A stretch of 64,000 nt of DNA from Babylonia areolata (Eukaryota; Mollusca; Gastropoda; Neogastropoda; Buccinidae). Shown here one piece after another: positions 11,949 through 23,960 of the stretch. The DNA lies in contig NC_134899.1 of the NCBI RefSeq assembly GCF_041734735.1, positions 128,501-192,500 on the forward strand. Reading direction: 5' to 3'. The position numbers and the translations under genes were made by a program. Below the pieces are notes generated by a model. That model was not told the origin of the DNA. It saw only the letters and a program-made list of their open reading frames with translations, and ran no database searches. Every line of letters begins with the position of its first letter. The first letter of the stretch is position 1.

Positions 11949-13704
11949 AGGCCCTGAAGCTGACAACATCAGGAAAAGCACCAGGAGCGGATGGAATCCA
12001 GGCTGACATCTACAAGTATGGAGGCGAGGTGCTGACAGACAAGCTGACCGCCCTGTTCCAGTCTATCTGGGAGAGAGGGGAGATCCCCAAGGATTTCAAG
12101 GATGCTTCAGTTGTCCACCTCTACAAACGGAAGGGAGACGAAACATCCTGCGATAACCACCGTGGAATCTCTCTCCTCTGCATCGCCGGCAAGATCTTCG
12201 CCCGCATCATACTGAACAGACTGGTTGACCATGTCTCCAACACAGTCATCCCTGAAGCACAGTGCGGCTTCCGCTCACGCAGGGGAACATGTGACATGGT
12301 GTTTGCCGTACGCCAGATGCAAGAGAAGTGCCGTGAGCAGAACAAGGAGCTCCTACATGGTCTTTGTAGACCTGACTAAGGCCTTCGACACGGTGAACCG
12401 CCGTGGTCTGTGGAAGACCCTCCTAAAGTTCGGCTGCCCAGAGAGCCTAATCTAGCTGATTGCGTCATTCCACGATGGCATGCAGGCGAGAGTACTGGAA
12501 AATACTGACATGTCGGATCCATTCCCTGTGGTAAATGGAGTGAAGCAGGGCTGCGTCCTGGCACCCACACTGTTCTCCATTCTCTTCTCTGCCGTGCTGA
12601 TTGACGCCTTCCAAGACTGTGACCGGGGCATCTACATTCAGTTTCGCACAGATGGCAAACTTTTCATCTTGCGGCGACTCCACGCCAGGTCCAGCGTGTT
12701 TGAGGCACTGTTGAGAGAGTTCCTCTTCGCTGATGACTGCGCGCTTGCTGCACACACCCATGAGGACATTCAGTTCATTATGGACAGGTTCTCAACCTCC
12801 TGCAGGCGCTTTGGACTCACCATCAGCCTCAGCAAGACCGAGTCTGCCAGAACGCCAGTGCCTCCCCCCCCCCCCACCTGCAATCAAGATCGATGACACA
12901 GAGATCAAGTCAGTCGACAAGTTTTGCTACCTGGGCAGCACCCTATGCAGCAACGGAGCCATTGATGCAGAAGTGATGCTGCGCATTGCCAAGGCCAGCT
13001 CCGCCTTTGGCAGACTCAACAGCAGGCTGTGGAACAACAAAGGCATTAGGCTCAGCACCAAAATCAAAACCTACAGAGCTGTTGTGCTGACCACCTTGTT
13101 GTACTGCTGTGAAATATGGACGACGTATCGCCGTCACATTCAACAACTTGAGCAGTTTCACCAGAGATGCCTACGAAAGATCCTCGGCATAAAGTGGCAA
13201 GACAGGGTCTCCAACTTCCAGGTCCTAGAGAGGAGCGGCCTGCCAAGCATGGAAAGCCTGCTGATCCAGTGCCAGCTACGCTGGACAGGACACGTTGTCC
13301 GCATGACCGACAGCAAGATCCTGAAGATGCTTTTGTATGGCCAGCTGAAGGAGGGCTACCGCAAACTTGGAAGACCCTGCAAGTGCTTCAAGGACGCCTT
13401 GAAGACAAACCTCAAATCATGTGACATAGACATCGCTTCCTGGGAAACTGATGCCCTTGACCGCTCTCGCTGGAGGATGCTGTGCTCTAGTGGCACAAAG
13501 ACGTTTGAAAACAAGAGAAACGCTGGCCATTAAGGAGAAGCGTGAGCGAAGGAAGCAGGGCTCAACTTCTGGAGATGTTTTCCCTTGCAACACCCATGGG
13601 AAGTGCTGCGCATCCAGAATCGGCCTCTTCTCCCATATGAGGACACACACCGACAGATAAGCCTGCCTGCCTACTCATCCGTCGGACCGACGGGAGACTC
13701 CATC
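11949..13704 (+). mobile_element. RTE-like LINE copy 1, 5'-truncated
   Basis: A non-LTR reverse transcriptase: GKAPGADGIQADIYKYGG, then FQSIWERGEIPKDFKDAS, NHRGISLLCIAGKIFARI, PEAQCGFRSRRGTCDMVF, VFVDLTKAFDTVNRRGLW, NGVKQGCVLAPTLFS and the catalytic FADD near 12728. The C-terminal part has YLGSTL, TTLLYCCEIW, IKWQDRVSNFQVLERSGLP and RWTGHVVRM, followed by a degraded C2H2-type finger (SRIGLFSHMRTH) near 13620. A frameshift near 12350 and a TAG near 12453 break it. Copy 2 at 26155-28021 is almost identical. It ends in ctccatc, as copy 2 does, and AAT runs flank both ends. Clade is uncertain. Confidence 0.9.
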
Positions 13705-14515
13705 AATAATAATAATAATAATGGTATTTATATAGCGCTGAATCTTGTGCAGAGACAAATCTAAGCGCTTTCACACCAGTCATTCAAACGCATGCATAAC
13801 TCTAAAACTGAAGAAACTGAAGACAAGGAAGAGGTTGGGGAGGGAGACTATCTTGTGAAGAGGTGGGTTTTAAGGCCAGACTTGAAAGAGCTGAGCGCGG
13901 AGACTTGACGCAGCGAAAGAGGAAGTTCATTCCCAATACAAGGTCCACAGACAGAGAAGGAACGGCGGCCAACAGTCGAGTGTTTGAATCTGGGTATGTG
14001 TAAACAGAGTGGATCCGAAGCCGATCGTAGAGAGCGAGATGGAGTGTAGGGGTGAAGGCAGCCACAAAGATAGGAAGGGGCAGATTTATAACTTGTGAAT
14101 ACATTTATAACATAGAGTGCTGATCTTTTACTTTATTCTGTGTGAGACAGGGAACCAATGGAGATGCTGCAAAATAGGAGTGATGTGCTCAGATCTTTTC
14201 TTTTTGAGGACGAGTCGGGCAGCAGAGTTTTGTATGCGCTGAAGGGACTGAATGGATGAAGCAGGCAAACCAGACAATAGGGAGTTACAGCGGTCAAGGC
14301 GAGAGAGAATGAGAGAAACGACAAGTCTAGATGTTGCTGTCGTGGATAGATATTTCATTGCTTCGGTTTTGTCTGTGTTCAATTGTAACTTATTTAGATT
14401 CATCCAGTTTTTAATGTCCAGGAAGCATTCAGATGTTTCTTGCAAGAACGAGGACAATTTCTCAGGGGTATCATAGTACATAACAAGGTACGAGCATATA
14501 TCGAAAATCATACAC
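13705..14515 (-). mobile_element. CR1-like LINE 3' fragment
   Basis: On the minus strand the piece near 14480-14130 reads [12 protein letters not shown]-type sequence ([20 protein letters not shown]), [34 protein letters not shown] and [11 protein letters not shown]. Near 13950-13880 it gives LPLSLRQVSALSSFKSGLKT in the other frames, the CR1 C-terminus. The 3' end has gcgctatataaatacc followed by an ATT tail at 13705-13722, typical of CR1-group elements. Broken by frame changes. Confidence 0.85.
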
Positions 14516-14595
14516 AAACACAGATACAGTAGAAATTAGGACACATATAAGTGCATATCAATATAAAAACTTGTGCATACTCACACATGCACGCA

Positions 14596-14698
<103 letters not shown>

Positions 14699-14714
14699 TT
14701 TGAAAAGAAGCCGC

Positions 14715-16532
14715 ATATTACATGTGGATGGGGCTGAATGTTTAGATCTTCAGGTTGATGATTGTTGATTGCACAATTCTATTTATCATACTGGGTTTGT
14801 TCGAGGACAAAGCATTGACTGTTTTGGGGGAAAAGGCTGTTGGCGAAGCGATTGGTTTTCGTCCTTATACTTCTGTACCGTCGACCAGAGGGGAGCATCT
14901 CGAAAATCTCAAAAGCTGGATGTGATTCGTCCTGGCTGCTTGATTTTGCTTTTTAGAGTAGCTGCTTATAATAATATGTATTCCAGAGAAGGTAACCGGT
15001 AACTTTGGTGGCAGTTTTTACGATTCTGTAAGGGGCCTTGGAAATGTTTCCGTACCAAACAGTAATAGCGAAGGTTAGCACACTTTCAATGACTGTTCGG
15101 TAGAAATCAACCATGATTTCTTTTTTTAATTCCGAACTTTCTGAGGCGCTGAAGAAAGTACAGGCGCTGTTGTGCTTTCCTAACAATATTTTCCATATTT
15201 TTCTCCCATTTCAAATCGTTGGAAATGATCAGTTCGAGAAATTTAAAATCGCTGATGATCTCTACTTGCTTGTCTTTAATGAAAAGTAGTGAGGGGTCAG
15301 ATCTGGTCTTCCTGTAATCTAAAATTAATTCTTTTGTTTTTGATACGTTGAGTTCTAAGTTGTTTTGATCACAGCAACTGAAAAGTTCTAGTAATTCTTC
15401 CCTATATTTTGACTCACCACTGTTCGTAAATAGCCCTCTCTCGTCAGCAGACTTGACCATTGTGTTACATTCATTTTGAGTTGCACAGTCATGTGTGAAT
15501 AGTGAGTACAACAATGGGGATAGAACACATCCCTGTGGGGTGCCTATGTTGAGAATGCATGTGGAGGAGTTGAGGTCACCAACTTTAACAACTTGCGGTC
15601 TGCATCTTAGAATATGTAGGATCCATGCACAAATTGATTTAGGCAGCAAGAGGTCTTTCAGTTTAAATATAGTTTTGATGGTACTGTTGGGTTGAACGCA
15701 GAGCTGTAGTCAATGAAAAGGATCCTGGCATAGCTGTTAGGATTTTCGAGATGTCTGAGGACATGGAAGAGACCTATGCAAATGGCATCTTCAACTGATC
15801 TGTTAGCTGTTTTCGCGAACTGAAAGTGATCAAAAGATGGAGGAATGCAGGTTTTTAGGAATTGTAGAATCAAGCGTTCAAATGTTTTCATTACGACTGA
15901 TGTTAAGGCTACAGGACGGTAATAATTAAAACAACTAGGCTGTGCTTTTTTGGGAACAGGAATGACTGTTGATTTCTTAAAGCAGTGTGGCACCACACAA
16001 GGCTGAAGGGACATGTTAAATATCTCAGTGAAGACACTAGATAGTTGGACTGCACACTTCCTCAAAAGGCCTGGTGAGGTGTTGTCAGGGCCAGCGGCTT
16101 TTCTTATTTTCAGACGACTGAAGTGGCGTCTGACTTCACTCTCTTGGACTATAAAAGGCGGGAAGGGGGGGGGGGGGATTCTGGGTGCAACCACGTCAGA
16201 AGTAGACAATGGTTTATCGAATCTGGAGTAGAATGTGTTGAGTTTGTCTGGAAGAGTTCTGTCAGTGCTGTCGACTGTCTGGTGGGTCATTTTATAATCA
16301 GTGATGTTCTGTTCCTATATAAAAACTTTGCCTTCTTAATGATTTTTCAACGCTTCTTTTTTGCCTTATCGAGGACTATTCTATCATCAGTTTCGCGAAA
16401 ATCTCCCTCTTTTTCCTTTAATTTTTGCCTGACAGCCCTGTTACACCAAATTTTGTTGTTTGAAAATAATTTGATAGTATTTGATGGGATGCACACACTT
16501 TCACAGAAAGAAATGTAACCACACACTGTGCT

Positions 16533-16567
<35 letters not shown>

Positions 16568-17235
16568 GTTTAAGTCCCCAGCAGAGTCTTTAAAAACATT
16601 CCAGTCTGTACATTCGAAACAGTCCTGCAAGGTCTCCAAGGCAGGGGCCGACCATTGTTTCAGTTTTCACGACTGGTTTTTCAGCTTTCAGTTTTTGTTT
16701 GTAGACCGGCACCAGGTACATCATGCTGTGACCAGACTGTCCCAAAGGCGCACGGCGGATCGAGTGGTACGCCTTCTTGATGGAGGTGAAGCAGTGGTCC
16801 AGGGTCTTGTCACCACGTGTTGGACAGTCCACTTGCTGGTACAGTTTAGGCATTTCTTTCTTGAGGCTGACTTTGTTGAAATCACCAGCAACGATGACGT
16901 TGGAGTCGGTCCAACTGTTCTCGCACTTGCTAATTTCGTCTGCCAGCAGACCAAGTGCAGTGGAGCAGTTCGCTGTGGGATGGATGTACACAGCGATCAG
17001 CGTCACTGAAGGAATTTCACGTGGGAGGTAGAAGGGTCGGCACTGGATGGTTAGGAACTCCACGTCAGGGAAGCAGGCACGTGATAGCACTTTGACATCG
17101 GAGCACTAGGATGTGTCCATGAAGAAACACACACTGCCGCCCCTTTGCTTACCTGAGTCAGCATGGAGGTCAGCTCTGTGTACAGTGAAGCCTGGTGGTT
17201 GAACGGCGCTGTCAGGGATGTCCGGGTTAAGCCGT
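14715..17235 (-). mobile_element. L2/Maui-like LINE, 3' part (interrupted by a large insertion)
   Basis: The minus strand runs from the endonuclease middle (NPDIPDSAVQPPGFTVH near 17225, KQRGGSVCFFMDTS, then LIAVYIHPTANCSTALGLL, VIVAGDFN, GDKTLDHC and LGQSGHSMMYLVP at 17090-16700) through RT (RKAAGPDNTSPGLLRKCAVQ, SCFNYYRPVALTSVVMKTFE, ARILFIDYSSAFN, IGTPQGCVLSPLLYSLFTHD, LNVSKTKELILDYRKTR) to the C-terminal LPSGRRYRSIRTKTNRF near 14880. A TA microsatellite sits at 16537-16565. The element resumes at 21446 with the upstream endonuclease, so the 17236-21445 segment was inserted into it. Frame breaks are scattered through it. Confidence 0.88.
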
Positions 17236-17410
17236 TGTAACAGGCCAGATCTTACCCTGGCCAGATCTTATTCCCGTAAGAACTGGCCTAGGCCAGAGTT
17301 TACCCCCGTAAGAACTGGCCTAGGCCAGAGTTTACCCCCGTAAGAACTGGCCTGGGCTACATCTTACCCGGGGTAATGTTTGGCCTAGGCCAGTTTATAT
17401 CCCCTGGGCC

Positions 17411-18180
17411 ATTTCTTACCTCCTCTCTTTTTCTCTGAAATACACTGAAGAGTGCCAAGATTAACAGCATTACAATGAAGGGTATGTGAACTGCGAGGAA
17501 TATATTTCACACAATTGTTATTACCATTGAACATTTGTCAAAACTGGAAAGTTATCAATGAACTTGTTGCTTGGATAAAACTGTTGTCTTATTTGCAATT
17601 AAAATTTTCGATATGGAACATTTGTTTTAATTGATATTATCATTGAACATGAAGTTCGTTCCTAGAGACGTTCAGTCGCTCTGATGACCAGTGATTGCTT
17701 TTGATGAATTATGCTTAGTGGTCTTGAGCTGGCTGTGATTGGGGATGAGTTCTATCTTATAATGGAATGCACAAAGTATAATGACTTCCGAGACAAGCGT
17801 GTGCATGAAAAAATATTTGTCTCCGAAGTCGGTTTTCATTTTTGTTTTTTGTTCATAGGAAGCAGATGGAATTTGTTAGCTATAAGTACGTTTATCAAAT
17901 TTGCACATTCAAATGCTAATTATTATTTGAAACATATTTGCGTTTTCTTATTAAGTTATAGTGTTGAGTATTTGAATGTCTTCTTTTGGGCGTAAAAGTA
18001 TCATTTGATAGCAGTCCTTCACAAGCAACTAGAGTGAAAGGATGAATAAAACTTTAAACTATAATTTTTTTTAAATAATGATCAGGGAAGAAAGAAGAAA
18101 CTCAGAAGAGAAACAAGAAAGAAAAAAGAAGGTATTGAAGAAAGGTATCTCCACTAAAAATTAAAAGAGCAAGAACAGAG
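17411..18180. other. AT-rich unique sequence, no gene recognised
   Basis: Interior of the inverted-end element. A 94-codon open frame at 17711-17995 (+) starts MLSGLELAVIGDEFYLIMEC and matches no family I know; its composition is like random AT-rich DNA. Nothing else is supported. Confidence 0.5.
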
Positions 18181-18192
18181 ACAAAGAACAAA

Positions 18193-18560
<368 letters not shown>

Positions 18561-18599
18561 TCTATGAAATGATGGTTTAGCGGTTTATTTTGCAGATGA

Positions 18600-18915
18600 T
18601 TTGGGGGGTCAGCTTTATGTTCCCCTAGATCAATGTTCCCCAGAATTTTCCTTCAGCCAGCTACAAGTTCTTACATAAGTATATTCCCCCAGGTCTATGT
18701 TCCCACGGGTCTGTGTTCCCCTAAATTTACGTTTTCTGGGTCTTTGTTCCCCCAGGTCTTTGTTCTCCCAGTCTATATTCCCCTAGGTCGATAATCCCCC
18801 AAAAACGTTTTTGGTTGGTCTATGTTCACCCAGGTCTATATTACTCCAGGTCTATGTTCCCCCAGGTATGTATACCCCCTCCCCCATCCCCAAGTATATA
18901 TTCCCCTAAACATAT
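18600..18915 (+). repeat. Degenerate TCTATGTTCCCCCAGG repeat
   Basis: About 15 imperfect copies of a ~20-bp unit, aggtctatgttcccc. Inverted copies (ggggaacatagacctg) stand at 20155-20210 beyond the GGTCAGTGGT array, so the two could form the arms of a long hairpin. Confidence 0.8.
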
Positions 18916-18944
18916 GTTTGTTTAATCATACATACACTTTTGGG

Positions 18945-19860
18945 TGCTTGTCAGCAGTGGTCAGCAATAGTCAATGGTCAGCAGTCAGTAGTGGTCAGCG
19001 GTGCTCAGTGGTGGTCAGTGGTCCATAGTAGTCGGTGGTGGTCACCAGTCAGTGGTGGACAGTGGTGGTCTGTGGCGGTCAGTAGTGGTCAGTCATGCTC
19101 ACTGGTAGTCAGTAGTATGTAGTGGTCAGTGGTCGTCAACAGTGGTCAGTGAGCTGCAGTGATCAGTGGTGGTCATCAGTGGTCAGTAGTTGTCCGCGGT
19201 TAATGGTGGTCAATGGTGGTCAGTAGTGGTCCGTATATAGTGGTCAGTGGTGGTCAATAGTGCTCTGTGATTGTGGTCAGTGGTGGTCAGCAGTAGACAG
19301 TAATAGGCAACGGTGGTTATTAGTGGACAGTGATGTCAGTGGTTAGCTGAAGTCAGCGGTGGTCAGCAGTGGTCAGTGGTGGTCAGCAGTGGTCAGTTGT
19401 CAGAAGTGGTCAGAACTGGTTAGTGGTCAGAAGCGGTCAGCAATGGTCAGAGGTCAATAGTCATAAGTGGTCAGTATATAGTGGTCAGTGGTTGGTTCTG
19501 GTCGGTCAGTGGTTAGCGGTTGTAAGTGATCAGTGGTGCTAGTAGTCAGTGGTGGTCAATGGTGGTCAGCTGTCAGTAGTGGTCAGGGTTGCTCAGCAGT
19601 GGCCAGCGGTGGTCAGCATTAGTCAGTGATCGTCAGTGGTCAATGGATGTAACCGGTGGTCAGTGGTCAATAATGGTTAGTGGTCAGTATATGGTGGCCA
19701 GCAGTGGTCAGTAGTGGTCAATGGTTAGTGGTGATCAGCAGTAGTCAGCGGTCAGCAGTGGTCAGTAGTAGTCAGTGGACTGTACTGGTCAGTAGTGGTA
19801 AGTGGTGGTCACTGGATAGTGGTGGTCAGCTGTCAGCAGTGGTCAGTTTGCAGTTGATAA
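18945..19860 (+). repeat. GGTCAGTGGTGGTCAGCAGT minisatellite
   Basis: About 900 bp of 9-12-bp units, ggtcagtggt and ggtcagcagt, in irregular order. Short stretches of the same repeat recur at 19935-19970 and 20040-20060. No coding function is seen. Confidence 0.92.
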
Positions 19861-20380
19861 AATCAAAAACAAAAAACCAGGACGTCTTGATAATGCACAA
19901 ATGTGACAAAACAACGTAATCTGAAGAATTTGACGTAGTGGTCAGCAGTGGCAAGTACTGGTCAGTAATGGCCAACAGTATAGTGAAATCCTGCTAAAAC
20001 GTTGCAATATTGCATACAATGTGATGCAAGCTGAACTCTGATAGTGGTCAGTTGTGGTTACACTGCGGTCAAACATCTTCAAAGACACAATGTACAAATG
20101 CGACAACATAACGCAGTCTGAGCACTCTTGACTGTGGTCAACCATGGTCAGCTGTGGGGGAACATAGACCTGGGGGAACTTAGACCTGGGGAAACATAGA
20201 CATGCTCCCCTGCACTGCATCCCAGCTAAGTCACTGTTAACCTTTCTGATGTTGTCTGAAAGTGAGCATGATGTGAGCGGGCGTGGCATGGCATGTGAAG
20301 GACATACGAGTATTTCTGTGGGTGGGTGGGGGTGGTGGTGTGGGGGTGGTGGTGTGTGTGTGTTTGTCTGTGTGTGTGAA
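19861..20380. other. Spacer with repeat remnants, no gene
   Basis: Two near copies of a segment ending in caaatgtgacaaaacaacgtaatctgaa and caaatgcgacaacataacgcagtctga (about 19895 and 20095) show a local duplication. The inverted tctatgttcccc repeats lie at 20155-20210 and a GT/GGTG-rich stretch at 20320-20375. Confidence 0.6.
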
Positions 20381-20384
20381 CATA

Positions 20385-21040
20385 GATGCTAACGTCAAAA
20401 ACAGGATTGCTTAAGTCAGCGCCGCCTTTGGGAGACTCCGTGAGAACGTCTGGGAGCGGAGACAACTCAGCTCTACCACTAAGCTGAAGGTCTACTGTGC
20501 AGTGATCCTTACCACCCTCCTTTACGCCAGCGAGACCTGGACTGTCCACAGCAGACACGCCAAACAGCTCAACCTGAGCTGTCTCTGTAGACTCCTCCAC
20601 ATCAGGTGGCAGGATAAAGTCCCCGACACGGAAGCCCTGGAACGAGTTGGCCTCTGCAGCGTCTAAACCCTTCTGCAGAATGTCCAAGCCAAGTGAGCTG
20701 GACATGTGGTGAGAATGTCAGACAGCGGACTGTCTAATCAGGGCAAGCGCTCAGGTGGAGGACAGAAGAAACGCTACCAAGACTGCCTCAAAGCATCCCA
20801 AAAAGTTTGGCACAGCATAACCACCACAAAAGCCCGTGCAGCTGAAGCCAAGCGCATCACCGAGGTGCAACGAAAACATGCTGTGCACAAGGCACGAGCA
20901 GCATCCACTGCCACAACAGCACCCACTCACTTGTGTCCCTCATGTGGGCGAGACTTCAGGGCCCAGATTGGCCTCACCAGTCACCTCTGGACCCACAGCC
21001 ACAGATATTCCATCCGACTCTTGAAGCCATGGTGATCTTT
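20385..21040 (+). mobile_element. RTE-like LINE, 3' fragment with C2H2 finger
   Basis: The + strand reads LKVYCAVILTTLLYASETWT, then LLHIRWQDKVPDTEALERVG, AGHVVRMSDSG, KRSGGGQKKRYQDCLKAS and, at 20930-20995, LCPSCGRDFRAQIGLTSHLW followed by TH, a single C2H2 finger typical of this LINE family's C-terminus. It is a diverged relative of the two RTE-like copies at 11949 and 26155 and is older. It has at least one frameshift and a stop. Confidence 0.85.
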
Positions 21041-21124
21041 GAATCCGAAGGACGAACATCATCACATCACTTTTTTGCATTTATTGCAAAGTGGCTTGAG
21101 CGTTGGAAGGAGTTATATACATTC

Positions 21125-21148
21125 CCTTTATTATTATTATTATTATTA

Positions 21149-21186
<38 letters not shown>

Positions 21187-21300
21187 GTTCTTGTTGTTGT
21201 TGTTGTTGTTGTTTTAGTATTAGTATTGTTATCATAATCATCATCATCATCATCATCACCATCATCATTATCATCATCACCATCATCATTATCATCATGT
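21125..21300. repeat. ATT/GTT/ATC triplet microsatellite
   Basis: About 175 bp of ATT units, then GTT, then ATC units, near the right end of the inverted-end element. No gene. Confidence 0.95.
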
Positions 21301-21445
21301 GTTTTATGTGTAAATGTGATACATACTGGTTGGGTAAGCGAAGTGCACACAGGAGGTATATTCCAGCCAGGAGGGATAAGAAATGGCCTAGGCTGGTTCT
21401 TACCCGGGGTAAGAACATGCCAGGGATAAGATCTGGCCTGTTACA

Positions 21446-21660
21446 CGTTTCAGTGAAACAAAATACAGAGCACTCTTTGAGTCTCTCCTCGTCTAAATGT
21501 AACATGCAAGTTCGTCAGTTTTGTTGGGTAGAGATCTAACGTTGGACAGGAGCATACTGGGTAGAGATGGGCGAAAACTTCGTTGGCGTAACCTCGAAAG
21601 GGCCCCACCTCGCTTTCCGCGTTTCATCGCGGACTGAGCCTTGCGTGCTGACCAGTCCGT
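21446..21660 (-). mobile_element. L2/Maui-like LINE, 5' part
   Basis: Minus-strand sequence reads KRGKRGGALSRLRQRSFRP, then LPSMLLSNVRSLPNKTDEL, a frame break, and ECSVFCFTET. This is the beginning of the endonuclease region of the LINE that continues at 17235 on the other side of the 4.2-kb insertion. The element is cut at its 5' end by the start of the 28-bp array. Confidence 0.85.
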
Positions 21661-21661
21661 G

Positions 21662-23681
21662 TTCATTTTCACGGGTCTTGGTGCAGGTGGTGTATTTCAC
21701 GGGTCTTGGTGCAGGTGGTGTATTGCTGCAGGTGGTGTATTTCACGGGTCTTGGTGCAGGTGGTGTATTGCTGCAGGTGGTGTATTTCACGGGTCGTGGT
21801 GCAGGTGGTGTATTTCACGGGTCATGGTGCAGGTGGTGTATTGCTGCAGGTGGTGTATTTCACGGGTCGTGGTGCAGGTGGTGTATTTCACGGGTCGTGG
21901 TGCAGGCGATGTATTTCACGGGTCGTGGTGCAGGTGGTATATTTCACGGGTCTTGGTGCAGGTGGTATATTTCACGGGTCGTGGTGCAGGCGATGTATTT
22001 CACGGGTCTTGGTGCAGGTGGTATATTTCACGGGTCTTGGTGCAGGTGGTATATTTCACGGGTCGTGGTGCAGGTGGTATATTTCACGGGTCTTGGTGCA
22101 GGTGGTATATTTCACGGGTCGTGGTGCAGGCGATGTATTTCACGGGTCTTGGTGCAGGTGGTATATTTCACGGGTCTTGGTGCAGGTGGTATATTTCACG
22201 GGTCGTGGTGCAGGTGGTATATTTCACGGGTCTTGGTGCAGGTGGTATATTTCACGGGTCTTGGTGCAGGTGGTGTATTTCACGGGTCTTGGTGCAGGTG
22301 GTGTATTTCACGGGTCTTGGTGCAGGTGATGTATTTCACGGGTCATGGTGCAGGTGGTGTATTTCACGGGTCGTGGTGCAGGCGATGTATTTCACGGGTC
22401 GTGGTGCAGGCGATGTATTTCACGGGTCTTGGTGCAGGTGGTGTATTTCACGGGTCTTGGTGCAGGTGGTGTATTTCACGGGTCGTGGTGCAGGTTGTGT
22501 ATTTCACGGGTCGTGGTGCAGGCGATGTATTTCACGGGTCATGGTGCAGGTGGTATATTTCACGGGTCTTGGTGCAGGCGATGTATTTCACGGGTCATGG
22601 TGCAGGTGGTGTATTTCATGGGTCTTGGTGCAGGCGATGTATTTCATGGGTCATGGTGCAGGTGGTGTATTTCACGGGTCTTGGTGCAGGTTGTGTATTT
22701 CACGGGTCGTGGTGCAGGCGATGTATTTCACGGGTCATGGTGCAGGTGGTATATTTCACGGGTCTTGGTGCAGGCGATGTATTTCACGGGTCTTGGTGCA
22801 GGCGATGTATTTCACGGGTCTTGGTGCAGGCGATGTATTTCACGGGTCATGGTGCAGGTGGTATATTTCACGGGTCTTGGTGCAGGCGATGTATTTCACG
22901 GGTCTTGGTGCAGGCGATGTATTTCACGGGTCATGGTGCAGGTGGTATATTTCACGGGTCTTGGTGCAGGCGATGTATTTCACGGGTCTTGGTGCAGGTG
23001 GTATATTTCACGGGTCGTGGTGCAGGTGGTATATTTCACGGGTCTTGGTGCAGGTGGTATATTTCACGGGTCGTGGTGCAGGTGGTGTATTTCACGGGTC
23101 TTGGTGCAGGTGGTATATTTCACGGGTCGTGGTGCAGGTGGTATATTTCACGGGTCGTGGTGCAGGTGGTGTATTGCTGCAGGTGATGTATTTCACGGGT
23201 CTTGTTGCAGGCGATGTATTTCACGGGTCTGGGTGCAGGCGATGTATTTCACGGGTCTTGGTGCAGGTGGTATATTTCACGGGTCGTGGTGCAGGTTGTG
23301 TATTTCACGGGTCGTGGTGCAGGTGGTGTATTTCACGGGTCATGGTGCAGGTGATGTGTTTCATGGGTCTTGGTGCAGGTGGTGTATTTCACGAGTCTTG
23401 GTGCAGGTGGTGTATTTCACGGGTCGTGGCGCAGGTGATGTATTTCACGGGTCTTGGTGCAGGTGGTTTATTGCTGCAGGTGATGTATTTCATGGGTCTT
23501 GGCGCAGGTGGTGTATTTCATGGGTCATGGTGCAGGTGATGTATTTCACGGGTCTTGGTGCAGGTGGTGTGTTGCTGTAGGCAATGTATTGCTGCAGGTG
23601 ATGTATTTCACGGGTGTTGGTGCAGGTGATGTATTTCACGGGTCTTGCTGCAGGTGATGTATTTAACGGGTGTTGGCGCAG
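21662..23681 (+). repeat. 28-bp minisatellite made of exon B acceptor copies
   Basis: About 72 units of 28 bp: gcag then gtggtgtatttcacgggt then cttggt, with few variants (gtgatg, gcgatg, gtatat; tcttgg, tcgtgg, tcatgg). A gctgcag half unit recurs at 21720, 21765, 21840 and 23170. The last unit is the real splice acceptor and start of exon B, where gcgcag/gtgatgtatttcacggc encodes V-M-Y-F-T-A. The direction of copying is exon to intron, because the protein sequence is constrained and conserved in the family. All three + frames are open for hundreds of codons. Confidence 0.95.
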
Positions 23682-23816
23682 GTGATGTATTTCACGGCTA
23701 CCAGTCCCTACGTGCTGATGCTGGTGCTGCTGATCCGAGGCGTCACTCTGGAGGGGGCCAGCACAGGGCTGCGCTACTACCTGCTTCCGGAATGGAGCCG
23801 GCTTCTGGACATTCAG
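23682..23816 (+). CDS. SLC6A8-like: SLC6A8-like transporter, exon B (TM5 and EL3)
   Basis: 135 nt, 45 whole codons: [10 protein letters not shown], then [16 protein letters not shown], then [19 protein letters not shown]. This is TM5 and the start of the third extracellular loop; RGVTL-GA and YYL-P-W are strong SLC6 signatures, the W-S-R-L form being like creatine transporters. The acceptor gttggcgcag has no pyrimidine tract and stands at the end of a 2-kb array of near copies of itself. The donor is CAG/gtagtc. Codon borders match exons A and C. The reading frame and family residues are intact. Confidence 0.95.
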
Positions 23817-23960
23817 GTAGTCAATATGTCGTACCTCCCACCCCCTGAATATCTCTAATTACCACTCCACACAGTGATGGATATTCAGGTAGTTAATATG
23901 TCTTACCTGCTACCCACTAAACAACCACTTTATTGTGTAGTGTTGGATATTCAGTTCTTT
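23803..23960 (+). repeat. Three-copy duplication of the exon B donor
   Basis: The exon B end and donor, ctggacattcaggtagtcaa with tatgtcgtacct after it, recurs 69 bp later as atggatattcaggtagttaa with tatgtcttacct, and a third, shorter copy (ttggatattcag) starts near 23943. The second copy keeps a good donor, cag/gtagtt. The unit therefore spans the last coding bases and the first intron bases. Confidence 0.85.

Noticed and set aside
17711-17995. 94-codon + frame inside the inverted-end element as a transposase
   Set aside because: Too short, AT-driven composition, and no catalytic motif.
21567-23580. 539-, 632- and 411-codon frames in the 28-bp array
   Set aside because: All three frames give the same peptide permuted, as expected from a stop-free 28-bp unit. 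They are explained by copies of the exon B border.
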